Shown: positions 22,801-33,414 of the stretch, one piece after another | Numbering within the stretch: the first letter of the stretch is position 1 | Layout of the letters: every line of letters begins with the position of its first letter | NCBI RefSeq assembly: GCF_014851395.1 | Contig: NW_024041262.1 | Span: forward strand, 11,553,252-11,617,251 | Direction: 5' to 3' | From: Micropterus salmoides | Taxonomy: Eukaryota; Chordata; Actinopteri; Centrarchiformes; Centrarchidae | Length of the DNA: 64,000 nt | Made by a program: the position numbers and the translations under genes | The notes under the pieces: generated by a model | What the model saw: only the letters and a program-made list of their open reading frames with translations | Told to the model about the DNA's origin: nothing | Databases searched by the model: none

Positions 22801-25472
22801 CAGTTATTTATGCAATACAATAAATCCATATAAAAAGTACATTGGGAATTATGATTACTTACTGTATTGCTAATAAACTGTACAGCTATGATGGGGAAAA
22901 CATTTTTTCATGTTTGGCTAAAAAGATATGATTTGTGTGTTCGTATGTGTGTATGTTCCTGCATTGTGCATTTGTGTTTTCTGCTGTAAGTGGTGGGTGG
23001 CACCACAACAGTTCACTAGATTTTGTGCGACACTTGCGTTCATAGTTACCACGATAAGGACATGGAAGAGTAGAAGGACTGCAATGCCATGCAAGGAAAC
23101 TTAAGTTTAAAAGGTAAGTTTAAGCTATCTCATATTAATGTCAAAGTATGTGTCACTAATTTATTTATTTCTAAGATACTTGACCTATAGGGTCTTATAG
23201 TTTTCAAATCAAAGCCACTGTATCTGTCCACTGCACCATTTGAGAGAGAAAACGGGACCAGACTTGAAGCAGGAAAACAAGGGACACTTTATCCTCATAC
23301 TGAACTTCACTGTACACATGCACACATTTCAACTGCAGTGTCACATCTACAGCAGATTTCTAATATCATAATAAACTACATAGTTTTGTAACTGATCTTG
23401 TATGATGATCTAAGAGTGGGTATTATAATTCACATAAAAACAAGAAATATCCATTAATCCTAAATTGCTAAAAATGATTTACATCAGCAAATAAACAGTA
23501 TATTCTGTCAGTCATTGATATTGTGCACAGATTTTTTTGCCTCTGGAAAGTCATTCAGACAAAATCTTGAGAAGGTTAAAACAAGCTGTTCTCTTATCTG
23601 CACTTCTCCGCTCTCTCTCTCTCTCTCTGGAATAAAGCTTGGGCATCAACTCCACCATATACACATCTAAGAAGACCACAGTGCAGACGGAGGAAACAGA
23701 TGGCTCCACAGAGTCCACAGGGGCTAAAAACCCTAGGTATTCAAAGAACTATGGCAACTTAATGGTTAGCTTCTGCTAAAACTAGACCCACACAAATGTG
23801 CAATATGGAAATAATAACCATCACTGAGTATAACTTCACTTTTCGGGTAAATGACACACAAAGGGCAGTCATCTCTGATTTTCAGCGGGTGGCTTCAGAG
23901 AGCCATCAGCCTTACATTATTAGCCTCATCCTCTCCATCCTCTACACTATATTCCTGTTCCCCATCGGTTTTATTGGGAACATCCTCATCTTAGTAGTCA
24001 ACCTGCACAATAGGGGCCGTTTGACAGCCCCGGACCTCTACTTTGTGAACCTGGCCGTGGCCGACCTCACCCTGGTGGCCGACTCTCTGGTCGAGGTGTT
24101 CAACCTGAAGCAGGGCTACTACGACATGGCCGTCCTCTGCACCTTCATGAACCTTTTCCAGCAGATCAACATGTACAGCAGCATCTTCTTCTTAACCTGG
24201 ATGAGCTTCGACAGGTATGTCGCCCTGACCGGCTTCATGGGTCGCAGCATGCCGCGCGCACGCCTCAGCTGCTGCCTTGTCTGGGTGTCCGCATCTTTGT
24301 TTACCATGCTTCCTTTTGCTATCGCCCAATGGCAGCACGCTGGAGAACTCTACTTCTGCTTTGCCAACGTGACCCAGATTCAGTGGCTGGAGGTGATGCT
24401 GGGTTTCTTGCTGCCTCTCTGCATCTTGGGTCTTTGCTACTGGAGAATAGCACAGGTGCTCCAGAGGTGTGAGAGGGAGCAGGACGGCCCACTGCAGAGG
24501 CCTCGAAGGCAGAAAGCCCTGCGGATGATGTCAGCAGCTGTGTTTGTGTTCTTCCTCTGCTGGCTCCCGGAAAATGTGTTTATAAGTGTTCACCTTCTAA
24601 GAGGTGACACAGACGGTGGCACACTGCGGCAGGACTACCCCCTGACAGGTCACGCTGTCAGGCTGGCAGCCTTTTCTAACAGCTGCCTGAACCCACTCAT
24701 CTACAGCTTCTTCGGGGAGACCTTTCAAGATAAACTGAAGCTTTTTCTCAAGCAGAAGAGCAGATGGGCCTGGCTGCACAGTTCAGCCTCAGGTAAATCC
24801 ATGTATATACCAGTTGCAATCGCATGTAGCCATGCAACATGTGAAATACCAAGCCAGCCCACACAATTAAGCTTTCACATCCTTCCACAAACTGTTATAC
24901 CCTCAAATAAATGCCAACTGCATACAGTAAGTCATACAGTTAATAACAGATAGATAACAGCATGTTTTCAGTTCCTTTAAACACCTTGTTTTCAGGACAA
25001 GGATTGACATACAAGACTTGTTTATTACCAGTACTAATAATGAGTTTTCTGTATGGGGCAACAGACATCAGCAGTCTGAGTTCACCTGAGGACTCACAGA
25101 AACCAACAACATAAAATGATGTGCACATTTTAAAACTAACATTCTTACCTCTGTTTGCTCTGTCATTTGTTTCTTTTTGCGTTTCTTTTCCTTTTTCTGT
25201 TTTTTATCATCCACTGGGATGGCCACATGAGGAACCTGTACTGGAGCCTCCTGAATTAAACAAACAATTATTATTTTTGTGAGCAATTTCAGGATGTGTC
25301 ATCTAAAACAGGTACAAGGGACTGGGGTACATACCTCTATTTCCATCTTTCTCTTTTTCTTTTTTCTTTTAGTGTCCATCATTTCTTCCTCATGAACCTC
25401 GCTGGCATTTAAACTCAACTTCTTCTTTTTAGGCAGATACGCATCTGCTTTCAAAGATTTGACTTTTGCCAT
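16887..25472 (-). CDS. c7orf50: C7orf50 homologue, WKF-domain nucleolar protein
   Basis: This is a small basic protein of unknown biochemical role; the human protein is reported as nucleolar. Five coding exons join in phase: 25335-25472, 25149-25250, 17841-18052, 17548-17629, 16887-17066, giving 237 residues (human 194). The N-terminal half has Lys-rich blocks (TKRKKKKRKM, KKEKKRKKKQ). A conserved helix follows (LSPEEKRVLERKMKK), then the WKF motif WKFQKTRQTWLLQHMF and a C-terminal helix ending VIQLLS. The intron between 18053 and 25148 is about 7.1 kb and holds two GPCR genes on the other strand. A non-coding first exon ending with donor GTAAGT at 25959-25954 is inferred. Confidence 0.93.
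19038..19045 (+). promoter_or_regulatory. TATA box of the orphan GPCR gene
   Basis: TATAAAAG lies about 120 bp before the start codon, with an ATTGG (inverted CCAAT) box 15 bp upstream at 19023. The spacing suits a start site near 19070 and a short first exon ending in ATG at 19164. Confidence 0.55.
19162..20720 (+). CDS. orphan seven-transmembrane receptor, divergent class A
   Basis: I do not recognise this receptor by name. The start codon appears to be the last codon of exon 1 (19162-19164, ATG|GTAAGT). Exon 2 (19659-20720) starts at TTTCCAG and stays open for 353 codons without another in-frame ATG before the first membrane segment, giving 354 residues. The N-terminus is Ser/Thr-rich with an NQS glycosylation site at residue 3. 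Seven hydrophobic segments follow. A cysteine at the start of TM3 (GLGCAALS) and one in extracellular loop 2 (EEDKCFMD) fit the class A disulfide. However, TM3 ends LMAYVLTLD instead of DRY, TM6 lacks CWxP and TM7 lacks NPxxY. It is not a GPR146 orthologue by eye, although GPR146 occupies this position in mammals. An AATAAA lies at 20934. Confidence 0.8.
20721..21393. other. 3' UTR of orphan GPCR and spacer
   Basis: The first about 220 bp are the 3' UTR, ending after AATAAA at 20934-20939. The rest, up to the Tc1 insertion, is unremarkable. Confidence 0.5.
21394..22404 (+). mobile_element. Tc1/mariner element, 3' truncated
   Basis: The left terminal repeat starts CAGTGCCTTGCGAAAGTATT directly after a TA target dinucleotide (21392-21393). 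The element then follows a known Tc1 layout: a spacer, then a transposase reading frame from 21783. Similarity stops at about 22404, inside the transposase and just after KMVK, so the right part and right terminal repeat are missing. It lies inside the big c7orf50 intron, between the two GPCR genes. Confidence 0.9.
21783..22404 (+). pseudogene. Tc1 transposase remnant
   Basis: The frame opens with a helix-turn-helix DNA-binding region and reaches an in-frame TGA at 21915-21917, where related copies should have a tryptophan codon. It then stays open to the truncation point. The first catalytic Asp is present (WSDETKIELFG). The second Asp and the Glu of the DDE triad would lie beyond the break and are absent. 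The copy is dead. Confidence 0.88.
22405..23795. other. spacer and 5' flank of gper1
   Basis: This is AT-rich intronic sequence of c7orf50 that also serves as upstream region of gper1. A short CT repeat lies at about 23612-23630. One or more gper1 5' UTR exons are possible, but I could not place a reliable splice pair. Confidence 0.45.
23796..24953 (+). CDS. gper1: G protein-coupled estrogen receptor 1-like
   Basis: GPER1 is a membrane receptor linked to rapid estrogen signalling through cAMP and EGFR transactivation. The single long frame codes for 385 residues. Recognisable blocks are TIFLFPIGFIGNILILVVN (TM1), PDLYFVNLAVADLTLVADS (TM2), SFDRYVAL (DRY), the loop-2 cysteine in ELYFCFAN, RRQKALRM before TM6, CWLPENVFISVHLL (TM6) and AFSNSCLNPLIYSFFGETF (TM7, NPxxY type). 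N-glycosylation sites NFT and NDT lie in the N-terminus. After codon SAS (residue 331) the tail is unlike any GPER1 I know and lacks the usual acidic/Ser end. A good donor (G|GTAAAT) sits exactly there, so the real C-terminus may be spliced. Confidence 0.88.
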   Translation: MCNMEIITITEYNFTFRVNDTQRAVISDFQRVASESHQPYIISLILSILYTIFLFPIGFIGNILILVVNLHNRGRLTAPDLYFVNLAVADLTLVADSLVEVFNLKQGYYDMAVLCTFMNLFQQINMYSSIFFLTWMSFDRYVALTGFMGRSMPRARLSCCLVWVSASLFTMLPFAIAQWQHAGELYFCFANVTQIQWLEVMLGFLLPLCILGLCYWRIAQVLQRCEREQDGPLQRPRRQKALRMMSAAVFVFFLCWLPENVFISVHLLRGDTDGGTLRQDYPLTGHAVRLAAFSNSCLNPLIYSFFGETFQDKLKLFLKQKSRWAWLHSSASGKSMYIPVAIACSHATCEIPSQPTQLSFHILPQTVIPSNKCQLHTVSHTVNNR

Positions 25473-26866
25473 GAGATTATTTACTCCTAAAAAACAAAAA
25501 CGTGTATTTGACTGATTTGAAGAACAGATAGGCAACACTGTGTTTAAAAGGTAAATACAATAAATCTTAAAGACTGAGGATGATTAGTGATAGTGTATTC
25601 TTCATTTGCTTTGATAACCATTTCATGACACTAACACAGAAAAATACAAGAACATATTGACCTGAAGTATTTCAACTGTATGTGAATAGCAACTGGACTA
25701 CACGTACACATGCATGAACATCTCTTTATTCCCACCGTTATCCTACTATTGCTGATGTCCCCGTGCACCAGAATAAATAAAGGAATTTGCTCAATTTTAC
25801 TGGCAAAACGTAAACAGTTGTTCCAGTCAAAAAACGCAAATGTTACGCTCGGTGCCATTATATCTACGGCCGCCGATTAAAAATGCTATACCCATTAAAA
25901 TCTAATAATGGACCAAACATTTCGTTTATCACATTGCTCTTATATAAAATTGTACTTACTTGTGTAGCGAAAGAAAACGTGTTGAACTCTGGAGAGCACA
26001 CAACAAGCATGGGAGCTCAACCAGGAAGTGATAGCTGTCTTTGTTTTGTGATTGGTCGACGGGTATGAACCATGATGTGACTGAATCCCTCGATGAGAAA
26101 ACTTTGTAAACCTTCAGCATTTCTGGTACATTTATCCTACCAAAAAACGTGATGCGATCTGGAAAATGATGATGGTTAAGGGTTTAGAAATATTTATACA
26201 TTTTATAGTAAGTACACAAAGGCTAATACTATAATATCGCATATTTAAAACACATAGTAGAATTTAATGCAGGATATAGTTATAGCGTAAAAACATAAAG
26301 CAGCTTGTACCAGTAATTGGTGTAATGTGCTTCTCAAGCCAAAGCATGATTTGAAAATGAGGTCCAGAGTTCATTATTGACTTTAGTAATCAGTAATCAG
26401 TTTCACCTCGTAGCCCATTAGAAGGTGACAGAAAATGGAAAGCATTTACATTTCCATGACAATTGGGCAAACTCTACAACTAAAGATCATGTAGTATGAT
26501 TATATGATCGAAAACACCGGAGCAGTCACTAAAGTAAAATTGTCATGTCAAACGACATTACTTTTTTTTAAGCGTCAGTATTTAGGGAAATAAATAAAAT
26601 ACTTTTAATCCTCACATTAAATTAATAATAGCAGTATAACATAGTAATAATAATATTTTAATGGGATAGCATGACACATTCTGAGGACTGATTTCAGATG
26701 TTCATTTACATTTTAGCGGAACCGTCCAAACCAGCGTTCAACAGCGGCACGGAAGGCATTCCAGGTTGCACATCGGTGTGACCTAACAAAGGAGAGTTTT
26801 ATAAGAAAAACCTCCAGTTTCCTTTACCTAACGCCGTGCGTCTTAAAAGATGACCAGTTGTCCGAC
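25473..26866. promoter_or_regulatory. c7orf50 5' exon/promoter and uqcc4 5' flank
   Basis: The inferred c7orf50 non-coding first exon lies at about 25960-26020, followed upstream (rightward) by its promoter. The right end is the 5' flank of uqcc4, which is transcribed the other way. Between 26100 and 26700 I see only AT-rich sequence without a recognisable gene. Confidence 0.5.
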
Positions 26867-28771
26867 ATGTCTCCAGCAGCAGGACGAGTTTTCACCGGTC
26901 TGAGACGCGTTGCTTCCAGTCGAGGGATTTTTATTCACGACGCCACTTCGACCGTGAGGTGAGGATGAACGAACCAAGTAGACTCTGCAGTGTTGGTGCG
27001 CTTCAGTGACAAGGTTTTGATTGTAATACGCGTTACACTCAATTCTGTGACATACAGATTTTGTCACCTAATATGGAAATTTAAGACACTGCGTGTATTT
27101 GTATTACGGTCACTTTTAATAGCCAGGGCCTGTTAGCACAAATGGCGCTTCCATTGTATTTAGGTATGGCTTGATTACTGTTACCCAAAATATCTGACCC
27201 CACAGTCACAATTCAGTTAGGGTCACACATTTTGATATCCAATTATGTAACGTTCTCTCACTGTTTGATCAACCTTTTACCCTTTTATATCCTTACAGCA
27301 TCTGAAAGCTTGTGTAATATTTCATTATGACACCTGTAGCAGTTGGAACTTGTTCATTTCATTATATTTAGGTACTGAGGAGAGTATAGACATAAGTAAC
27401 GACCATACTAGCTTAAACACAGTATAAGTTTACCTAAATACTGCATGTTAATATACAACCCATATTACCCATTTTTCTGTTTGCCTACTGACAGTGATGT
27501 ATAACTCTCTGTGTTCTTGGCATATATTGCATCATGTTTTAACTGCATCCCATGGTGAAGTTAATTTCACAATATAGTGGGCACTGCCAGCAGATTTGTT
27601 TAAGAATTCACTGTGAGTGGAGCAGCTGCAGGATTTGTCTCCATATGGTATCATCACTGTGTCCTGTAAACATCCTGGTCAACTACAGGGGTCACATCGA
27701 TCGGACCGATATCAATATTGATATTTCAGTTTTAAAAAATCTAAACAGTAATATATTGTATTATTCCTATAAGGATATTATGACTATCCTTCAAATTTGA
27801 TTATAAAAGGACTGTTGATGTTCTGAGTGTGACATCTTACATTTGAAAAGGAGACACTGTTTCTACTTTACCTCATACATATCTGTGCTGCAATTCCTCA
27901 ATACTTATTGGCTGATACCAATCTATAAGATAATATTGGTCTATATATAGGCACAGTTTATTTACCAGGCCCATCTATAGAAATTATTTTTGTTTCAACT
28001 GCAATCCTGTTCAAAGTAACCTTGTGAGTTGTAAATCCACTGATGACAAGCATAGCAAGTCCAGTAGTGGAAGTATTCATTCAGCTCCTTTACTTAATTA
28101 AAAGGTAAAATAAAAAAAGTAGAAGTCCTACATTTTACTTCAATAAAAGTACAGACATAGTAACAGCAAAATATTTAAAGTTTAAAAATGTATTAAATAG
28201 GAGTATAACTTCACTTTTCAGGTAGGCCCCTTTTAATGTTACATTATCACAGATTATATTAGTAGGTTATAGAATTGTGTAAGAAGTATTTTACTGTTGT
28301 ATAGTAGTTTTTATGTACACTGATACCATTTCTAATACACACTATACTGATATCTGAAGTCCCCATAATGCAAATACTGAAGTGAAGTACAAGTACCACT
28401 TCAGTAAATGGGGAAAGTCAGTCAGTTTAAACAGTATGTTCTTCTTTGTCAGCAGCCTGAACAGTGTGCGGCCCCTGGCTCTAAGCTCTCAGATGTCAGC
28501 TAAATCCACAGATGACCGCGAAGAGGTTAACAATGAGCCCATCAAGTTCTCCACCAGTAAAGCCAGTCACAGAACCTGGAAAGTTGAGCGCTCCTTGGGG
28601 AGCCAGTTTGAGCGGCCCTGGTGGAAGGTCCTCCCCATCAGCCTGTTGGCCTCTGGCTTCCTTCTGTGGTGTGCACTAAGAAACGAGACTGACATTGATG
28701 CAAAGCTGAACAAGGGCCTGTATGAGCACTTACCCGGCTTGCTTTCAGATGAAGGGGAGCAAAATAAATAA
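26867..28771 (+). CDS. uqcc4: complex III assembly factor UQCC4 (CCSMST1/C16orf91)
   Basis: UQCC4 is a small single-pass mitochondrial inner-membrane protein needed to assemble ubiquinol-cytochrome c reductase. Two exons, 26867-26958 and 28453-28771, join in phase 2 and give 136 residues (human 132). The N-terminus is basic and amphipathic (GRVFTGLRRVASSRGIF), as expected for a mitochondrial presequence. The middle has the family block PIKFSTSKASHRTWKVE. The signature PWWKVLPISLLASGFLLWC forms the membrane helix, and a short acidic tail follows. An earlier ATG at 26850 starts an 18-codon frame that overlaps this start codon. The stop codon lies inside an AATAAATAAA stretch, so the polyadenylation signal may abut the coding sequence. 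Confidence 0.93.
27680..27990. repeat. possible MITE in uqcc4 intron
   Basis: Words such as GATCGGACCGATATCAATA on the left and GGCTGATACCAATC and AATATTGGTCTATATA on the right recall degenerate GCCGATA-rich teleost MITEs. Ends and target duplication are not clear. Confidence 0.3.
28060..28400. repeat. dispersed teleost repeat in uqcc4 intron
   Basis: The stretch carries the words AAAGTAGAAGTCCTACATTT and TCAATAAAAGTACAGACATA, which recur throughout teleost genomes as a short dispersed element. The assignment is from memory and the boundaries are approximate. Confidence 0.35.
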
Positions 28772-29632
28772 AGTTGACAAATGTGGGACTTCAGATGTAC
28801 ATATTTCTGGCTGTATTTATTTTCAGATGTGTCTGTAGCACAAACTAATTGCTCTGAAGGTGTAACAGTGAAGCCAAGTTATTCCAGCAAAAATGAAATC
28901 TTGACCATACATGCCTTTTGTCAAGTTTTAATTGATCACAACAGATTAAAATGCTTTGAGCCACTGAATTTGAGTCTAGTCTTTCTAGTGTACAGACATG
29001 TTTCTCATCTACTATAGACAAACTGCAATATTAACATCCGACTGGTGTTTCAAGTAGGGGGAATTTTACATGACAAACTAGTTTAATACCCATGATACTG
29101 TTCATCTCCATGCCATTATACAGTCCACTAAAGACTGGATAATGGCATGGGCGTTTACAGGCCAGGAAAGGAGCTGTGCAAGTTACATCTGAGTGAAATA
29201 CTAAATTTGTGGTAGACCAATGATCTTATCTAAAGCATGTATATTCAGATATTAAGTCAAAAAGAAAACCCAACAAAACAAATTAAGGCCAAAAATTTGA
29301 GGTAGCGGAAAGTTTATTTACAGCACAAGAAATCCTATGACATGCACACAGGATAAAAAGATACAGATCCTAAAATAGATTTGCAAACCTGAGAAAGGCA
29401 GTGGAATATTGTTTTTCACCATTTACAGATATGAAGCTCAAGTCTACTGTGAATAGGACAGCTGGAGCAGAAAGTCAAGAGTGAGATGGAGAAAAAAAAA
29501 AGTACAAAAAGAAATGCCTGAAACTACAAATGACAAATTAGGCGGTACACATGCTGGTAATAGTTTCAAGATTTACAAAACAAACCCCAGTCAGTCCCAC
29601 ACATCCCCACACTAAAAAGATAAAATCAAAAT
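28772..29632. other. uqcc4 3' flank and H3.3 3' UTR
   Basis: The two genes converge. The H3.3 3' UTR occupies the right third, with a minus-strand AATAAA at 29318-29313. Nothing else is recognised. Confidence 0.5.
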
Positions 29633-30343
<711 letters not shown>

Positions 30344-31199
30344 TCACCTACGTGTTTGAAAACAAAAAGATGAGGCAAACAGGGAATTAAATTTCATAGT
30401 GCATGTTATTGTCACCGGTATTATTTACAGGACTGAACTGCTGCGAGGTAACGTGAAGGTTACAGCCCGTAGTCGCGTTTACATTGACACTCAGTTAATC
30501 CACATCCCTTAAAAACAAACGTTAATAATTGTAACGTTATGATACAGTTTCACCATTAACGTTTCTCAAAGTAGAAACAAAGAGCGTTAGCGGGAACTCG
30601 TCAAGTCAGTGGCGTGTTTTTTTAATATGATAACATTAGTGTATACCGTTAACAGTTCATACACCGCCAGTTTTAATTTAATTAAACGCTCAACGCTTCG
30701 CCACCATTAAGCTACAGGGGAAAAACACGTTTCTCTGCAAGCAAATTTAAAGCTAGCATGGATTGCTGCAAAATGGCGCCAGCTAGCCACCAGAGGTTTA
30801 CAACAAAATTATGAGTGTTGCCACCTGAGACACTCGGATAAACAAGACGAATGAAGTAAGCCTTAGTTGTACGTTTAATTGTAATAACGCGGGTTTCTTG
30901 GTAAGTGAAGTTCGTACAGAGCACCTCAAGTGTAGTGAATGGTTAGCCAAGTGGCTAACGTGATAACGCGCCGTTTTGTTGTCACTCGGCTCACGGTTAA
31001 CCCTCGTCCAACTGTATTTTAAAGTGTCTTAATGATCTGAAAACCACAGTACAACATACCGTTTATTACCATGAACACTGACTGTGAAAACACACAATAC
31101 TGAAAGTGAAAACTCTTATACTTTACCTTTTTGTTTGTTTGCTGGGAAGACCGTGTCCTCTTCTTTCGTTTCTGTTGACTCTTTTAACCGAAGGGGGAG

Positions 31200-31300
31200 C
31201 AGCAGGAGCAATTTATAGTGTGAGATGAGCGGCACTTCAAGTCCCGCCTCTGAGCCTACAGGATTGGTCCAGACGCAAATCCTTGACGGAATGTGATTGG
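31200..31300 (-). promoter_or_regulatory. H3.3 core promoter
   Basis: On the minus strand a TATAAA (31217-31212) is preceded by two CCAAT boxes (complements of ATTGG at 31263-31267 and 31296-31300). A TGACG-type element lies between them. Their order and spacing suit a start site about 25-30 bp downstream of the TATA box. Confidence 0.6.
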
Positions 31301-33025
31301 TGAAAGAAAGAGGCAGGGTCACTGCCTCTGCATTTGAAGTGTCTTCTTTTGAATTGTTCACATGGTTTTCAACATTTCATAGACCTGAATCAGCTTCTTC
31401 TTGTTTGGGCATTAGCTTTTGGTTCTACTTTCTTTGAATGTATCAGATGATCTCTGAAATACGGTGCTCACCGATCAAAACCCTTGTTTATAATTCAATG
31501 GAACGAAAGAGAACAATGCTGACCACATGCACAGAGGACATGCTATGTGTAGAAATAAGTAGGCCTATCTTCATTTTTAATAACTAAATGGATGCCGGGT
31601 TCCCCACGCCTCTTGGAAAACCTGGAAAACAGTTGACCAATTGTACAGTCATGGAAAACACAGTAAATGAGAGATAAAGTAAAATGTCCTGGGAAATCTT
31701 GCGATGTCCTGGAAAATCGTTTTAACATTATGTTGTTTTTTCGCTCGGTTCTGGTGCGGCAGACCCGCTCTGTCAACATCAGTTAACTTTTGATATTTGC
31801 ACACATAAGAAGTAGTCCCAGTTCTTTGACTTGATGCCATATCAATACACCAAGATTGTTGTGAAGTTAAAAAAAAAAGTGGTGTTGTGTCTGAAATAGC
31901 TTAACATTTGTTTTCAGGCGAAATTGAAGGCTGTTATTTGTGTTGAGGCTTTTCATTTTTTGCTGTTTAGGTAGCAGTGGTTAAAATATCAATCATAAGA
32001 AAAGCACCACAGAACACAAAAGAAACAAAAACTTTCAATGGCAATACTATAAAATGTGTCATATGTCATAATTTCTACACATGTAATAGATGATTTCATG
32101 GATAAATTATGGCCACAGACTGCACATCTTTAAAGTCAGACTTCGCACAGAGGAACATATTAGTGTATGGCCAACTGGATCATCACTGAAATTATCTCTA
32201 GAAATCCCTGGATGGGGGGATGTGGTCAATGGCAGGTGATGAAGAATAAGTTAGACTCTATTAACAAAGGGGATATTTTATTTGGGGCGTAGTTGGGCTT
32301 ACATACCTTCAGTGTTTGGCACAAGCCAGCTGTTTTAGGTGTCCTTACAATTACATTTGTCTATATTCTGAAATCTAAAAAAAGGCAAAAATAATCTCAC
32401 TGCAGACCAAAGAACTGCTTCAGAGACTGCTTTAACTAAAGAAAAAGAAAAAGACATACTTTTTAAATCCCTCTGAGCACCACAAACAAATCCAGCATTG
32501 TGTTTCTGCTGACAGGACCTGGATGGATCATTCTGTTATTATATGGAGGGTGTCCTCAGTGCTTTCTTAGCTCAACTTTAGGGGACACCCCTGATAGTCC
32601 TGGGATCTGGTTAAGCATCAGGCAACAGGCCTATACGACACAAACAGCCTGATCATTTGTGTTTAAAGAAGAGGGTTTCAAGATCACCCAGTTCAGCTTG
32701 TTTCATTGTCTATAAAATGACCCTCAAGCCAGCTTTATTAGCATACAGTGATTACAGCCTTTGTGCGTCTTGTTTATTGTTGTCCTCTTTATTTTGCTTA
32801 CACCTGTTTTTATATTTTCATAATTTTTCATAATATGTTTTTGTGGTGGATCTTTCAGGCAATGGAAGCTTAGTTTTCTATAGGTATAAATGAAACCTTA
32901 TTTTGACATTTATTTGCAAGTTAATCTGTGGTGAGTGACCATATTTGCTTCTTTTATTTGTCATCTATGAAATACATCAGATCAGTCTGCAAGGTCTGCG
33001 TATTTATTTTTATCTGGTCATGGTA

Positions 33026-33078
<53 letters not shown>

Positions 33079-33414
33079 CCTATGAACACAAATGGACAAG
33101 TTCTGTGTCTATCAAGCTCAAACCACTCACTCAACCAACTGGGTCACGAAAAAAAACACCACCAAGCGGAACGACAAGCGTTGGGGAAATATTACCAGAC
33201 GGACTTATTCTCAGGCGACAACGGGGGTAAGTTTCTGCTCACGACCTGACCACAGCACACCAAACCAAGAAAATAGAAGAGTAAAAAATAAAAATGCTGG
33301 CTAAAACTTGTACCTGCTCTGCTGAGCGTGTCTGACTTCCTGAAGCGTCGAGTTAAATCGTTCAGTCTAACAGGCGGCGATCAGCTGAAAACCTGCAACG
33401 CTGGGAGAATCAGC
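31301..33414. other. intergenic region with AT microsatellite
   Basis: No gene is recognised. A pure TA dinucleotide run occupies 33034-33076. Around 31615-31730 the word CCTGGAAAA and variants recur several times, which looks like a degenerate repeat. The right end is the 5' flank of the C8orf33 homologue. Confidence 0.55.
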
